Of a stretch of 64,000 bases of DNA, positions 45,264 to 59,000 are shown piece after piece; the stretch's first letter is position 1; the number at the start of each line of letters is the position of its first letter. A program made the translations under genes and the position numbers. The stretch spans positions 446,252,538 to 446,316,537 of the forward strand of contig NC_081413.1 of the NCBI RefSeq assembly GCF_030272615.1. Reading direction: 5' to 3'. This DNA comes from Cryptomeria japonica. Taxonomy: Eukaryota; Streptophyta; Pinopsida; Cupressales; Cupressaceae. Below the pieces are notes generated by a model that was given only the letters and a program-made list of their open reading frames with translations, was not told the origin of the DNA and made no database searches.

Positions 45264-48200
45264 GGTTCCGACTTACTCCTGGAAGTCGCAAGGTTAAACG
45301 GAAGTCCTGCAACACTTATTAGTCCCTAAACTCAATTAACATTTTTTTCATTTTGCACAAACAACTATTTTGTCAACAATTTAAAACATTATTCATCACT
45401 AAAAAATGCATCTAACATCATTCACACCTTCAAATATTCTATAATTTACACTCAATCATAGCAAGGATACGAGACTTTTCCCTTTTTATGTCACCAAATT
45501 CAAAGCAATCAAAATATATAAGCACAGTTATCATACTCATTTATTAAACATGACAAGGAAATGTGCTCTCAAGGTCAATTCTTTCACCAATTCATCTCTT
45601 TCACAAAATTTTATCACATAAAACTAGCCTCAATTAAACAATTCCTACGATCAAGTTAACTTCTCAACAAATAAGAACAACGTAAGAGCTCAATTGTTTA
45701 CATTTTTCAGACATACAAGATCCTTTCCAATGACTATGCCCCATAACATAGTGACAAGTTAATACCATTTAATCTATGATTACACATAATATCCATCCAC
45801 AATACTGGTTTGCACAACACAATAGGCCACATGTGAGCATGTCTAATGCTCGGTTAAAGGTAACATATATGATCCACATCTCTATGTCTGCTCTCAGAAT
45901 ACATACATGATCAACAAATATCCATCATCTCACTCAAGGGCTTGATGGTGCTAGGGTACACCATAGCGGTGCCACCTTCCATACAAGTCCCTCGTGAATA
46001 TCCCTTGTTGTGTAAGGTGTTTAGCCTCCAAGAGATAGTCACCACTCATAGGTAGGTAGTGGATCTTAGTTGTTTTCACAGCCTCACATACCTCCATCCT
46101 CAAGGTTCCTTGCGTCTACTTCCTCGTATACACTCATCCAAGCCCGTCTCCTACGTTCTTGGAGAGGAATTCACATTACAACACAAGACCAGCATACGAA
46201 AACAACAAGGATAAACCGGTTTAGCCACCAAAGTACAAAAGATTAAAGATAATATTTGTCAATTCCAACAATAAAACAAGAAAATAATTTCCGGATTTGC
46301 AACATCAAAGCAAGTAAGATCAAGATCGCAAGATCGTGGCTAAATTGTCAAGGTCAAAGTAAAATAATTTGCTGGCCCACAAGAAAATAAATAAATAAAG
46401 GAAATTCATAAGTGCACATTACATCACTATGTGACTAGTAGCTAGCCACCCACGAGGAAGGAAGGAACAATCGTCTAGCTACCCTAGTAGCTCATCATGT
46501 GGTGTGACCAAGTCACACATCCACATGGAATGGTAGTGTGCACCTCGGCATCACTTCGCATCACGTCGTCACGTGGCATGGCTCTACCCTATACCTATTG
46601 GTAGGCCGCATGGCGATGTCTACTACATCCCGCATCGTGTCTCAGCACGGCATGGCAATACTCCAAGCGGACAAAGCATGCAATGGAGGTATCCCGCATG
46701 GCAGTGTACCCCGCGGACAAGGCACGCGCTGGTCACACTCCGCATAGCGATGTTCCTCTCAGGATACTCGCCGTAAGCCAGAGGTATACATGGCTAAGGT
46801 CTACCCATAAGTCTACCAACACTAGCCAGTTGGTAACTTATGTAGAACAATAACACGCCTCTCATGAAGACAAGGCAACAAATGCTCCAATATGTAAGAG
46901 AGTACCACGCCTCTCATGAAGACGAGGCAACAATGCTCCCATGGAATCCAACAATATGCTCAAAAACTGTCATCTATATGCTCAAGATAAAGGATAGGAA
47001 TAAGGCTGGCACACATGAACCTCATAAATCGGTTCATCACAAGGGGAAGTATTGAGTACACCTATGTTATAGTTTCGTTACAAAACCATACTTTTCCCTC
47101 AAAATAGGGAAGCTAAAGTCACTTCGCGTCGACATTACTCGTACGCTGTTCATACTATTCGAGGGATGGTGACTTCTACTACTACCCCTTCACATACTGA
47201 CTTATCAACAACCCGTGGGTTGGCACTCAGTAAGGGAAACAAACAAGCAACACCACATAGATAGGTATGGTTTCCCACACTCATAAACAAACACATTCCC
47301 CATGGTTGATTACTTCACCATCCCATGAGCACACAAAGCAAGTACGGGTTTTCTCACAACACACACAGAATAGCACCATTACTGGTTTAGTCACATTTAC
47401 GGGGAGTACTTTACATTATGCTAACATATACTTAAGGGAAGTTTTAATTATGCTTTACACATGAATCACCAACAAAGTTTACTCTAGATCCACGTACTGA
47501 AATTTTCAACAATTCAAATTTACACAACGAGATAACATCATTCTAATATCTTTCTCAATCTTCCCTAAGCATTTTCATTCACATTATTAACTATGCAATT
47601 TCCCTTTTCAAGATGAAAAACTTTCCCCTTTCAATTAGAAGCCCAAAGCAACATAAAATTTCACAGGCATTATAGCAAAACTTCTTCTTAAATCACTGCA
47701 TTCTAATTAGTATTCCAAAAACAACAATTCCTATATTTTAAACGAGAGGAGGAAGAGAGTTGGAAAATCAACTATTTCCTACGAATACACAAGAATTTCG
47801 AAATCACACCCTATGCTCGGATATAAGTTTATCATTTGAGTGCATACAATTCCACAAGTCTTTTATTTACTCCTTTCGAAACATAATAAGGCAATTATCT
47901 AATTTCCAAAACAAGTTAAATGGTGCATCATTTAATAGGTCCTAATCACACTAATTGAATAAGCACATAAAACAATCTTTCGAGAAGCACATCAATTTAC
48001 TCTTGAAGCTACTACAGTATGTCCTCTTTTGGTTTTCCTTTCACATCAAGCAATTTGCACAAAATCAACTATACGCATTTGAAGCACCTTACTTAAGATG
48101 AAATTTAATTATATTACTCCTACCAAGCACATGGAGCACCCTTTAATGCAAACATACAATTTTCTATCATTAACCAAAAATTAACTCCTAAATCAATCCT

Positions 48201-48780
48201 TTTCACAATCTAAAGCACAAAAACATTATGAAACTCACGCAAGGCTCAAGAAATATCATCCTTTCTCTTGCAATTAGAAAACTTAACTAAGAGGTAACTA
48301 CACCTAGCAATTACTTTTAATTTTTTCAGAGATAGAAGAGGAAGAGTCATAATCTCTAAATTTTCTACATAATAAGCATTAATATTTGCCATACTAGTTT
48401 TTAAAGTGGGCAATCATTAAGATAGAGCCAAAACCGCAAACAAACACAATTCGTACTTTTAGGTTCAAGATATTAACAACCAACTTAGATAGATTAGTCA
48501 AAGAGTAAAACAAGGCAAGAATGAAGGTACATACGAATCCTTTTCAAGTACGAGAAGTCATAGACCAAGACCTCAATAGGTAGACAATACACCCATAATT
48601 ATTTCCAAAACACCCACATCAATAAGGTGAAAACAAAGTGTGAACACACATGTTACACACAAATAGGGTTTGTTAAATCACACCCTCACATCAAGGTGGA
48701 CAAGCATACAACATAAGATAGACACATACACAACAACTAAGGGCACAAGCGAAACCAGAGATCCCAGTGTTGCAACTTGG
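45264..48780 (-). other. Non-coding interior of LARD element
   Basis: I found no frame above noise on either strand. Structure seen: a GC-richer block about 46540-46760 with degenerate repeats of a CCCGCATGGC(A/G)-type word, and a 53-bp direct duplication (46854 and 46906) containing CACGCCTCTCATGAAGAC. The rest is AT-rich, unique-looking sequence. The packaging signal is expected near the primer site end (inference). Confidence 0.7.
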
Positions 48781-48792
48781 GCTCTGATACCA
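48781..48792 (-). other. Primer binding site, initiator tRNA-Met type (LARD)
   Basis: TGGTATCAGAGC on the minus strand, two bases inside the LTR. Confidence 0.92.
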
Positions 48793-48794
48793 AG

Positions 48795-51308
48795 TGTAAT
48801 GCCCCGCCAGGAAACCCCTAAGGGTTTAAATTAAAAAACACTCAAATAGAGTGTAAATTTTTTTTTTTTTGATAATAATTAGAAGCGTTAATACAAAGTT
48901 ACAACATTAAGATAGTTTGAAGTTAACTCAATTCATTATTAGACACGAAATTAAAATACAATGGAGATGATCTGTCAACTTAGATATCACAACGGAAGGC
49001 TCAGCCAATCCTAAGGAGTTTCCTAACGCGATTACATAACCTTACACCTAACTCAACTTGCGTCATTAGATCTATTAAACTGGGTAACTTAATTTCGGGA
49101 TAACGCATAGATCTTGATTAATGGTTTGGCATCTTCGAATTTTAGGAATCGATCATCTACTTCGGGTGGATAGGAGGCCCTTGATAGGTTATTTAATTAA
49201 TGCACTTTATTTTCATAATTTCATTAAGAGGCCTCCCAAAGGGTTCATGCTTTTAATATAGAGAGGTTCATTCCTTGGGTATGGGGTATCCATTCACAAA
49301 TGATTTCATCCTTTAATGTGTTAATAATAGGCTTAATGAGATTTATACATTTAAGGTTAAACTATGAATAGTAAAGCGAGGTTTCCTTCATTTGACTTTA
49401 AAATTTTCACCCACATTTGATACCTCTTTTAAAATAGTAAACAATATGGTTAATACGATAAATTTGTTTCTTTCGGATTAACTTCCGTGAGTAGAGTGAG
49501 GACTCTTCTTTTGTTTTCATATTTAACCAACTAATGAGTTGAAATTCTTTTATGAAAGGTAAAATATGAGTTACCATAGATTTCATTTGAAGTTTTAATA
49601 ATGCAATAAGTGGACTGACTTCATTAAGATGGATATGCATTAGGCCACACGAGAACATCTTTTAAATTAAAGTATCGTTAACTAGATGACATTCAACATT
49701 TCAAGATTAGAATAATTAAAATCACGGTGACATTCTCTATTAGGATTAAATACAATTTCCTGATTTCATATCACTCTTTTTCCTTTTTGTTAAATGAACT
49801 TAAAATGAGGGAGATAGTTTTACTAAGTTTTAACGTATAAACAACAAGTCAATTACTCTCCCATTTTAGATTAATTTTAGCAATCACGAGGAATTCCTTT
49901 TATATGGATTAAAATATGGATATCTATTTGAGTTCACACAATTATAAAGTAAATCTGGTGAGGATTATTGGTTATAATTACAACATGAATTATTAAGTAT
50001 ATTCATCCAATTATACAACATGGATACCCAGTTGAGTCCACACGATTATCAAATTATTCTTGTGAGGATTATTGTTAAGAGTAAAATGTGAAATGACTTA
50101 ACAAATTCATCCTATGTAATAAAACATAATTCGACATGGCGTGATTCATTTATTAAGGTAAAAAGATAGGTATTTATATGATGTTCATCCTTTAGTTCTA
50201 AACCTAGGGATTATGACATGAATTTTAACTTTATTTCCTTTTTACATTCATTCCATTGATATGCTCAATATCAAGTTAATCCAATAAAGTAATTCTAATT
50301 AAATTTCTTCCACAATTACATTTTTTAATTAACATTACCAATTTACCTTTTTCCACCCTTTAATTTCAATATTTAAATACCATGCCATATTCATATTTCA
50401 CAACGTTTTATGAACTTAAATAACTACGTTTATCCACATGAAAAATGTTATACATTTAAATTTGAATTCATTTAATTTACACCATACACTTTACAAGAAT
50501 ACCACCATTCAAGATAATTTAAAACATAAAACAAAGTACGCTATAAGCATCGCATGACACAGAATATGATCTCGGAGTTCACCCCGGATGGGCTACATCT
50601 CCGGGTCTGCTCAACTGCAAGACCCTTTTGGTATTTAATATAGTTAAGGTTACATAATTACATGTCTTTACAATCTTGCCTTTTAGGCAAACACATACAC
50701 CATTCCACATCTACCTCGTTAGATTATTACATAGTGATCCCTTTTTAAAAACGGGCCAAATTAAATCATAACGAAAGAAGACAAATAAACCTAAATTCTA
50801 TTGTTTGACGGTACCCTAACTAGGGGCTTGTCCAACTTGCTACCAAACACTGTCATGTCAAACTTTACCACTACATAACCAAACTCAAGAATAGAAGTCT
50901 AATTCGGCATAGGCATTAACCGGTAGAGGTATTCGTTTTGTCATATAGCTCTTGACTAATAATGTCGATCCTTCGGTATACTAGCTAAATTAACTTTTAT
51001 TTAAAACTCGCATTAAACCACCATCACTATTTATTCCATGTCAATAATAAACATTAACTCGAGTATGTTATACCACATGAATTTAGTAACTTGTGTTATA
51101 GTAGGGGTCAACTAAATGTTGCATCTCTAGAACCCAAATATGCTATTTAGCAAAACAGAGATTAAATAACATAAAAGCGATTGAGTTTTGAATATAAAGG
51201 ATATAAATGAACCAAGTTTAATTTCCTTTTTTATTGATCTTCAATTCACATATCAGCCTAATTTTTCCTTATTGTTGCATATTATATGCGAGCCTCGTGT
51301 TTAGCGCG

Positions 51309-51355
<47 letters not shown>

Positions 51356-53662
51356 GTGTATATATATATATATATAAAAACATTATCCACTTAAATTGTA
51401 ATTCCCCAATTCTCTTTTTTTTTTAAAACTACACAATTATTAATCAAGGCCTTTTTTTTTTGTTGCATTGTCTTTTTATTAAATACTAATGCCGTTTTAA
51501 AACTGTAATGAAATGATACACACAAAAAAAAAACTTAAAACATCGAAGAAAAGGAGGCACGCAGCCGTTAGGTTTTCGCGCAGGGAGTTCCCTGCAAACC
51601 ACGGTGGGACGCAGGGTTTTCCTGCGACCACCGTGGTCGCAGGTTTTACCCTGCGGCCACGGTGGACGCAGGGGATTCCCTGCGGCCACACCGTGGTCTC
51701 GCAGGGGATTCCCTGCGAGCTACTGCGGTGCCGCGGGATTGGGGCCGGGTCGAGCTCCGGCTTCCCCCCCCCGAAAACCCTCAAAAACATTTCTTTTTTT
51801 GTGTTTTTTTCATTTTAAATTTTATTTTATTTTGTTTTGGTTATAAACAATGAAAGATGAAAAAAAAACGTGAATTGTTTGAAGTTTAATTATTTCGATT
51901 CAAACATACAGGGTTTTTTTTTTTTTTTTGGTTTTAAAAATAAGAAACGTGGTTTTTAACCACACCCACCCACAACAGCAGAACCCATTATCAAAAAAAC
52001 AGTCTGAAAGAAAAACTTACAAAAATGAATATTTCAAAACCCTCTCCATTCCCATCAAGACCCATTTTAACAGTCATAAAAAAAACCTAGATTTATACCT
52101 AAATCTTCATTATGGGAGAAAATGTCTCCTATCAAGTTTAAAATCACAAAATCCTTTAACAACAAGGATTTGATTCAAAATAACCAAGTTTGGAAGAAGA
52201 CTGAAAACTAAACTTCAAACATTCATGAGTAAAACTATATTTTTTTTTTTTTGTTCAACAAATAAATAAGGAGAAGATTCGAATCCTACCTCACAATGCA
52301 AATTCCAGGCATGGATCTTCATGAAGAGCTTCCCCAATCTGCTACTCCAAATGCAAAACTCTCTTTTTTTTCCAAAAAAACTCCCAAAAGCCAAGAACCC
52401 CCCAAAATGTCTCCAAAACTAGGTTAAAAGAAAAAGCCCTAATTTTGCCCTAATTTTTAATTTCGAAATTAGGCATTTTATTTTTGAAATAAAATGAATG
52501 AAAATGAAATGGAAGCCATTCATTTACATCTCATTTAATACATCTCATTTGTTTTCCTTATTAAAATTATAATGCTTCTATTTCTTTTTAAATTTTTAAT
52601 TTCTCAATATCGATTTAGTTCTACAATTATATTTTGGAACTATCGACCGGATAAGGCGTTTTGATTAAATTTTAATTTTCTAAGAATCAATCTTTTTATA
52701 CTATGTCAACTATACAAGTAAAAAGGAAATAATTTTCGTTTAAATAATAATAATTTATCCCTTTTCCTCCGAAATGCGAAAATGAGTAATTTATTACTAT
52801 CTCCAAAACGACTTTAAAAATTTTCCTTTCTAAAATGCATAATTTATTAAAATCGTAGTTATTAAAATTAACTATTAAATTAACTCGCTATAACTTAATA
52901 AAGCGACATTTTTAAATAAATGACTAATCTAATGCAAGAGTCTTGTTTATTCAAATTTCTCAACTACAAATGCATAAAAGTTACAAATGCGTAAATGAGC
53001 ACACTAACCCCAGTTAAATACCTTAAGCTTGCTACAATAACAATTTAAAGCAATCCCTTAAATCAGTGATTAATCATATAAAAGAACTACCTATTTAAAT
53101 CTCTAAATTTCTAATGTGTACGTTTAATCATAATTTTAAATTTAATACTTAGGATAACAAGCCTCACTTACCTCGTGCAAGGCATGCAAATCGAGGTAGT
53201 CCTCCAAATCTCTCGACATGCATCCCAATGAAAGGAAAGCTCCACGAATCCACGCACGATGCTCACCTAACCATGGCTAAGGCAAGACGAGCATTATATG
53301 ACCACTAATTCCGAATTCAAAAGATGAAAGAGCATACTCAACCTTGCAAGTTCCAAAGGAGGTGAACCTTGCCCTAAGCGGTGTTGTACCTGCAATCTCC
53401 TGCACCCATGAACTCATACAAGCATGCATATACATATACATATTCAATGAAGGCGTTAGCTCGAGATTTATCTCAAGGGTTAGGGAACAATTGCATTTAC
53501 ACGAAAATCGATGCAAAAGCACAATAATAAGTATGCACAATTTATTTATATTATCTAAACTACACATTGCATATCGGTTAATCTACCATTCGAGAATGCC
53601 ACATAGGAAGTCAATCAAGGTTAAACGGGTTTTAAAAGTCCGACCAGGGTATGGGCATTACA
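48795..53662 (-). repeat. 5' LTR of LARD element
   Basis: 4,868 bp. See the partner LTR at 40390-45250. The hairpin array is at 51580-51718 and the TA repeats at about 51316-51376. Confidence 0.95.
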
Positions 53663-53674
53663 CTGATACCAAAA
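53663..53674 (-). other. Remnant of the Tekay primer binding site, split by LARD
   Basis: The minus strand reads TTTTGGTATCAG from the LTR end at 53675 up to the LARD junction. The next bases of the original site continue at 40389 downward. The duplicated CTGAT is therefore part of the primer site itself. Confidence 0.88.
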
Positions 53675-54716
53675 TGTCATGCCCAAACTTTTGGGCAAAA
53701 ATGCAACAACAATTTCTATTTAAACAATATAAAAATACTAATTACTCTATGATAAAGATGAGATAAATAAGTTTGTCTAAGCTAAGGGTTATCTCAAGTG
53801 TTAAGAGAATGGGTTCCTAGAGTTAATTTAATTAACTCCACAATTATAATGCTACAATTTAAACTAGACTAATTATACCCCAAAGGGGGTCATCACAACA
53901 TTATTTATTAATTAATTAATTTTCCCAAGTATTCTTCAATTATTAATTATCTCAATTAGTATTTTAATTGCTTTTGGACTAATTAAAATAATGTAACACA
54001 TATTTTATCGAATTTTAAATTAACTAATTGAGCAATAGTAATAACATTTTTTAAAATTCATCTATTAAAATTAACTAAATCAAATATAAAAATAACCTAG
54101 CCAATAACCTCATTTAATCGACAAATTAAATTTCCCCAACACTATATATTAAATATTAAATATTTGATATTAAACTAACTCCTTAACATTCAAATAATCA
54201 TTATTCTATTTAAAATCCCCATTAATAAACTTTTCTAATAAATTTACCCAAATATATGAATAACATTTCTATATAAATATTTAATTTCAACTCCAACTAA
54301 AATTCCTAAATAGTCAACTTATTAAATAATAACTTAAATTAAATGAGAATTCCCCATATCAAATTTACAGAAATCTTATCTTCTTTATTATTTTATTTCT
54401 TTTATCTTTGTCTCTTATTCTAACCCTAACTAGGGTTTTATTTTAAAATCCTTATGACTCTTTTTCTTTTGTATTTTTTATTTACCCTAACATGAAATAG
54501 GGTCAGGGTTTTATGTTTTCTAACATAATCTCTTTTTTTTTGTTATTCATTTACTCTAACCCGAAGTTGGGTTAGGGTTTTAGTTTAACTAAAACATAAT
54601 ATATTTTTTTTGTGTGTATGTAAGTGGGAGAGAGATGGGGGCCATGGAGATGGCATGGCGGAGGAAGCAGCCAGAGGTTTCACTCAGGGGTGGTGGTGGC
54701 TGCACGACAACTCGCA

Positions 54717-54800
54717 GGTACCCATAGTGGTAGCAGCGATGTCACCCACTGTGGATACTACAGTGGTGGTCGAGCCTCCACCGTGGTTATCCATGGTCAT
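54717..54800. repeat. Reduced hairpin array in Tekay 5' LTR
   Basis: About 2.5 units: a lone right arm CCATAGTGG, one hairpin CCACTGTGG/CTACAGTGG, and one CCACCGTGG/CCATGGT. It is homologous in position to the seven-unit array at 32440-32675. Confidence 0.75.
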
Positions 54801-54980
54801 GCCCAGGGTTATTGGGCAAGGTAAAAAAAAAAATTGAATGAATTTTTTTATTTTTTTATTTTATAGTATATATTATATATTTATATATATATATATAAGT
54901 ATATATGTATATATATAAGTATATATATGTATATATATACATATATATATATGTATATAGACATATATGTATATGTATAT

Positions 54981-55320
54981 ACATATATCTGTGCATAGAC
55001 AAAATGGATAAGAGTATTTCTGGGCATATTCAAACATATTAATATTTTAAATATATTTATTTATTTATATATATATAATCATGCACAAAACATTTATTCA
55101 GATTTAATAATCTGATCTGCTTTACCCACAATGTAGAATGTTACATTATGTTTGCACATATTTAATTAATTTTTTTTTAATAAGAATATTATATGCATGA
55201 ATAGCTCTGACTTAAATGTATATAATATCCTTTTTTTGACTTAGATGCAACACATGTTTTATTTAATATTTCTTACAACATATTAGATTGATGCAAAACA
55301 ATAGGTATATAGAATATTTA

Positions 55321-55359
<39 letters not shown>

Positions 55360-55412
55360 TATACATATGTATATGTATATACATATACATATATATATGT
55401 ATATATATATAC

Positions 55413-55446
<34 letters not shown>

Positions 55447-55478
55447 GTATATACATATATATATATATATGTATATAC

Positions 55479-55548
<70 letters not shown>

Positions 55549-55962
55549 TCCTACAATCTGCATTTTAATTTTATGAATATTATATACATATATCTGTGCA
55601 TAGACAAAATGGATAAGAGTATTTCTGGGCATATTCAAACATATTAATATTTTAAATATATTTGTATATATATATATATATATATATAATCATGCACAAA
55701 ACATTTATTCAGATTTAATAATCTGATTTGCTTTACCCACAATGTAGAATGTTACATTATGTTTGCACAGATTTAATTAATTTTTTTTTAATAAGAATAT
55801 TATATGCATGAATAGCTCTGACTTAAATGTATATAATATCCTTTTTTGACTTAGATGCAACACATGTTTTATTTAATATTTCTTACAACAACATATTAGA
55901 TTGATGCAAAACAATAGGTATATATATATATATTCCTACAATCTGCATTTTAATTTTATGTT
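54981..55962. repeat. Direct duplication with embedded TA arrays
   Basis: The block starting ACATATATCTGTGCATAGAC is present at 54981 and again at 55586, followed by the same sequence to a shared ...CATTTTAATTTTATG end. Copy 1 holds a much longer TA array (about 55320-55545) than copy 2 (about 55918-55932). Open frames of Tyr/Ile repeats here are microsatellite translations. Confidence 0.85.
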
Positions 55963-58582
55963 ACATTAACTTAGAAAATAGGTATAAGTAACAGAAATAA
56001 TTCATTTAATAGCTGCACTATTTCTTTAACATTCTTTTTGTTAATTAAAACAACAATATGAAAATTGAAGAGATTTAAAACTAACACTTAAAAAATATTT
56101 TTGTTTCTACATTTCTCATAGTTTTGCAAATGCAATTTTTTTTTTGAGTGAATTTACTAAATAGTTTAGATAGATTTAAAGTAAGATGCATATGAAATTT
56201 AAAGCCTTCAAGGATATTTATTTTGACAATAACTAAATCTAAAAGTTTACAACTTAATTTTCTTCTAAGAAATACACTTCCCAACTTTATTCTTTTCTCT
56301 TTAAGAAGGTTACAATGGAAAACATAATGCTTTTATTTTATTCTTCATGCTACGAAAATAATTAAACTTACTAGCTTAATACATCTTTTACTTAGTCTTT
56401 TGAACACTTTCAAATAAAATACAAATCTTTTTTTGAATCCACTTTAACAATAGTAACAACATTACAATCTCAAGCCTTTCACATTTCTACAAGAATGGGG
56501 CTTGTTAAAATACATATTTTCAAAATTTCTAAATAAATCAATAGGAGACTTGCACATGAACCTTTCTTTTCTCCATCCTTTATCCCAAATAAAAAACCTA
56601 CAAATAAAACTTATAGGTTGTGACCGTGGAGGCTCACCTCCCAACCTAGGCTTACATGAAGCCACCCCTGAGCTAGGAGAACCAAGGCTAAATAGGATAC
56701 AATCATTGCAAATAAAACACAAGAAGACTCACAACCATATAACTCCCATCCCAAGGATAGATAAAGTCACCAAGTGATTATTTCTTGTGGGGTGAAGGTG
56801 GACCAAGCACCTAGAGGAGAATCTGCAAACAGGAGAACAAAATGCCTTTGCAAGGCTACCAAGTAGAATAACCACAAGTTCAAAATTGTCCCAACAAATA
56901 TCCTTATGTCCCCCATGGCATACAAGCCCAAATCTCCCCTTATTACCCCCATTGAATAAACATAAAACACAATGCAACAAGAGTCTCATAACTCTTATGT
57001 ATCACTCTCTTCCAAAGAGAGTCTCTACACTCTTAGGCTGTCAAACAACCCTTCACCCCCCCCCCCCCCCCAAGGCTACTCTACCCTCCCAAGTGTGAGT
57101 ATGGTCTTGAAACACCCAAAACATATAACATGAAACATGGAAGAAAATACACAAGGAGGGACTCAAACAATCTTCCCAAGCCTACAAAGAAAACAACCAT
57201 AGAAGAGCACAAACAATCTTTTCACATTTACAATACAACATATAAAAGGAAGTATTTTAACCAACCTTAAAAATTTGCAAATGGATATGAGGACAAGTTG
57301 TAGGAGAGTTGCCCAATTCACTATTATTTTTCCTTCTCAATACTTAGAAAAAAAAATCCAACTCCAAAAACAAGAACCAAAATCTTCACCAAAAATTCTC
57401 TGTCTCCAAAAAATGGAGAGTGGGTGATCAAAATTCTCCCTCTGAAACCATTCCCTAGGAAGACACTCCTCACTCTTTCAAATCCTGTTGGGAAGGGTGA
57501 GAGATTTTCATAGGTTGTTCTTCCCAACACCTTACAATCTTTCTTTACAAGACACCCTAAAAAGGTAAAATAAAATGGGGAAGTGCAAATATCACTCATT
57601 AGAAAGGTTGTCCAACCTGGGTAAGATCCTCAAAAGTTGAAATTTGGTCATATTGAAAAACTCAACTTTTCAAGTGACTAGATAGTCACCAAGGAGTGGA
57701 GACTTGGCTAAAATTGGCCTTTACCCATAGGTATAACATATGGCCCATTAAAAATGCCCCTAACCTAACCTTAGGAGTTAGTTTAACTCTCTAGAAACTC
57801 AGCCAAAGTTTACCTACGGGTCAACCTTGAGTTGACCTTTCTAATGGCTCCTTATCCATGACTTTCTTTGGACCATACTAGGATATTTTAAAAAATTCAT
57901 TGGTAAAACAAATTCCCTCCAAGGGACATGTCAGTGGCAACTCACTTTACAACACGTGTCAAGTGACACCACAAAATTACACAATACTTAAATACACATG
58001 GCAATTTCCCTTTTTGGAATTAATAAATTTAACAAGTTCAAATTAAACACATACTAACATAAACATTTACAAATAAAACACATTTACACATGAGGTGTTG
58101 TCTCTCCAAATAGACAACCCTTGGCTTCACAAATGCACATAGGTTTAGACTTGATTCTCCGAATAGTTTCCATGCTCACATGGATCAGTTTTCCTGCACA
58201 TCTCACTTTGCACATTAGTAATTCCAATAATCACATATAATATTATCATAAGAAAACAATACAATGCAGACATTTGCATACAATTTCAATTATAATAATC
58301 AAGTTTCCAATTATCCAATAAAATCCACATAAAATAATCTACTAGATGGCATCATCATAATAATCATGAAATTTAATCATTTATAAAGAATGCATCCATA
58401 ATTTCTAGCATCAATATAAAGTACTACAAATTAGAGATAAGTGACATACACCACATCAATATTATCCAATCACTGGATCATATAGAATCTATGTCCATAA
58501 TGCATCAAAATAAAGTATCAATAATAAGTCCAAAATATGAGAATAACTGCAATGTTATGATGGCTCAGGGTAGGGCCTCACA

Positions 58583-59000
58583 AACATTTCCTCTACTGTA
58601 ATTCAATCAGATTTCATTTCTATTTCATGGTTAATTTCAAAACCAGTGTTTGACATAGGAAAACTCTTATTTCCAACCTATTTCTTCTTCTTTATGTGGA
58701 GGAAGAAGGTATGGAGCTACGATCTTTAGAATAAGCTTGATTTATAAAGATGAATCGATCCCCATTGGAGTGCAAAAAGTGTTGACTAGAGTGACCATAA
58801 CATTGATCTTGACAAATCAGGAGCTCCTTCTAAGAATATATCTTAATCCTCTTGCAATACTCAAATTCATGTTTGTGGCTCAATATGATGAGTGTAACTT
58901 ATTTATTATGCATTTTTACATCAAATTCTAGCACATTTACCCTAATTACAGCATTTTTCCAATTCAACTCAAAAGAGGGCAATTCAATCCAAAACCTTGG
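58583..59000. other. Right flank of Tekay insertion, probably rest of interrupted gypsy LTR
   Basis: It begins with the duplicated AACAT. It should continue the LTR cut at 31390 (inference from the duplication). No gene is recognised and the LTR end could not be placed. Confidence 0.45.

Larger units (their letters stand above)
40390..53662 (-). mobile_element. LARD-type non-autonomous LTR element in the Tekay primer site
   Basis: LTRs 40390-45250 and 48795-53662 (4,861 and 4,868 bp), each TGTAATGCCC...GGGCATTACA with a perfect 10-bp terminal inversion. A perfect duplication CTGAT flanks the element (40385-40389 and 53663-53667). The primer site at 48781-48792 and purine tract at 45251-45263 give minus orientation. 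The 3.5-kb interior has no gag or pol motif in any frame. Large LTRs with a non-coding interior fit the LARD definition. Confidence 0.93.
31391..58582 (-). mobile_element. Tekay-type chromodomain Ty3/gypsy element with giant LTRs
   Basis: LTRs at 31391-35551 (4,161 bp) and 53675-58582 (4,908 bp) run TGTCATGCCC...GGGCCTCACA on the plus strand. A perfect duplication AACAT flanks them (31386-31390 and 58583-58587). The interior (35552-40389 plus 53663-53674) reads on the minus strand as gag, protease, RT, RNase H, integrase, chromodomain, polypurine tract. A LARD element splits the primer binding site. All genes are broken. Own length without the insert is about 13.9 kb. Confidence 0.93.
53675..58582 (-). 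repeat. 5' LTR of Tekay-type element
   Basis: 4,908 bp, pairs with 31391-35551. It is longer because of a direct duplication (copy 1 about 54981-55585, copy 2 about 55586-55962), expanded TA arrays (about 54870-54990 and 55320-55545) and an extra 220 bp at about 57265-57487. It is shorter at the hairpin array. The many differences make this insertion older than the LARD inside it. Confidence 0.93.

Noticed and set aside
44865-45264. Open frames on both strands near the LARD LTR end, repeated at 53277-53766
   Set aside because: Opposite-strand overlapping frames without domains in LTR sequence. Conserved between LTRs because the insertion is young.
1690-48792. tRNA-like matches (TGGTATCAGAGC and tRNA-Asp type)
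   Set aside because: Only the 12-18 bases complementary to tRNA 3' ends are present, placed next to LTRs. They are primer binding sites and not tRNA genes.
55283-55647. Open frames of alternating Tyr and Ile
   Set aside because: Translations of TA microsatellites.
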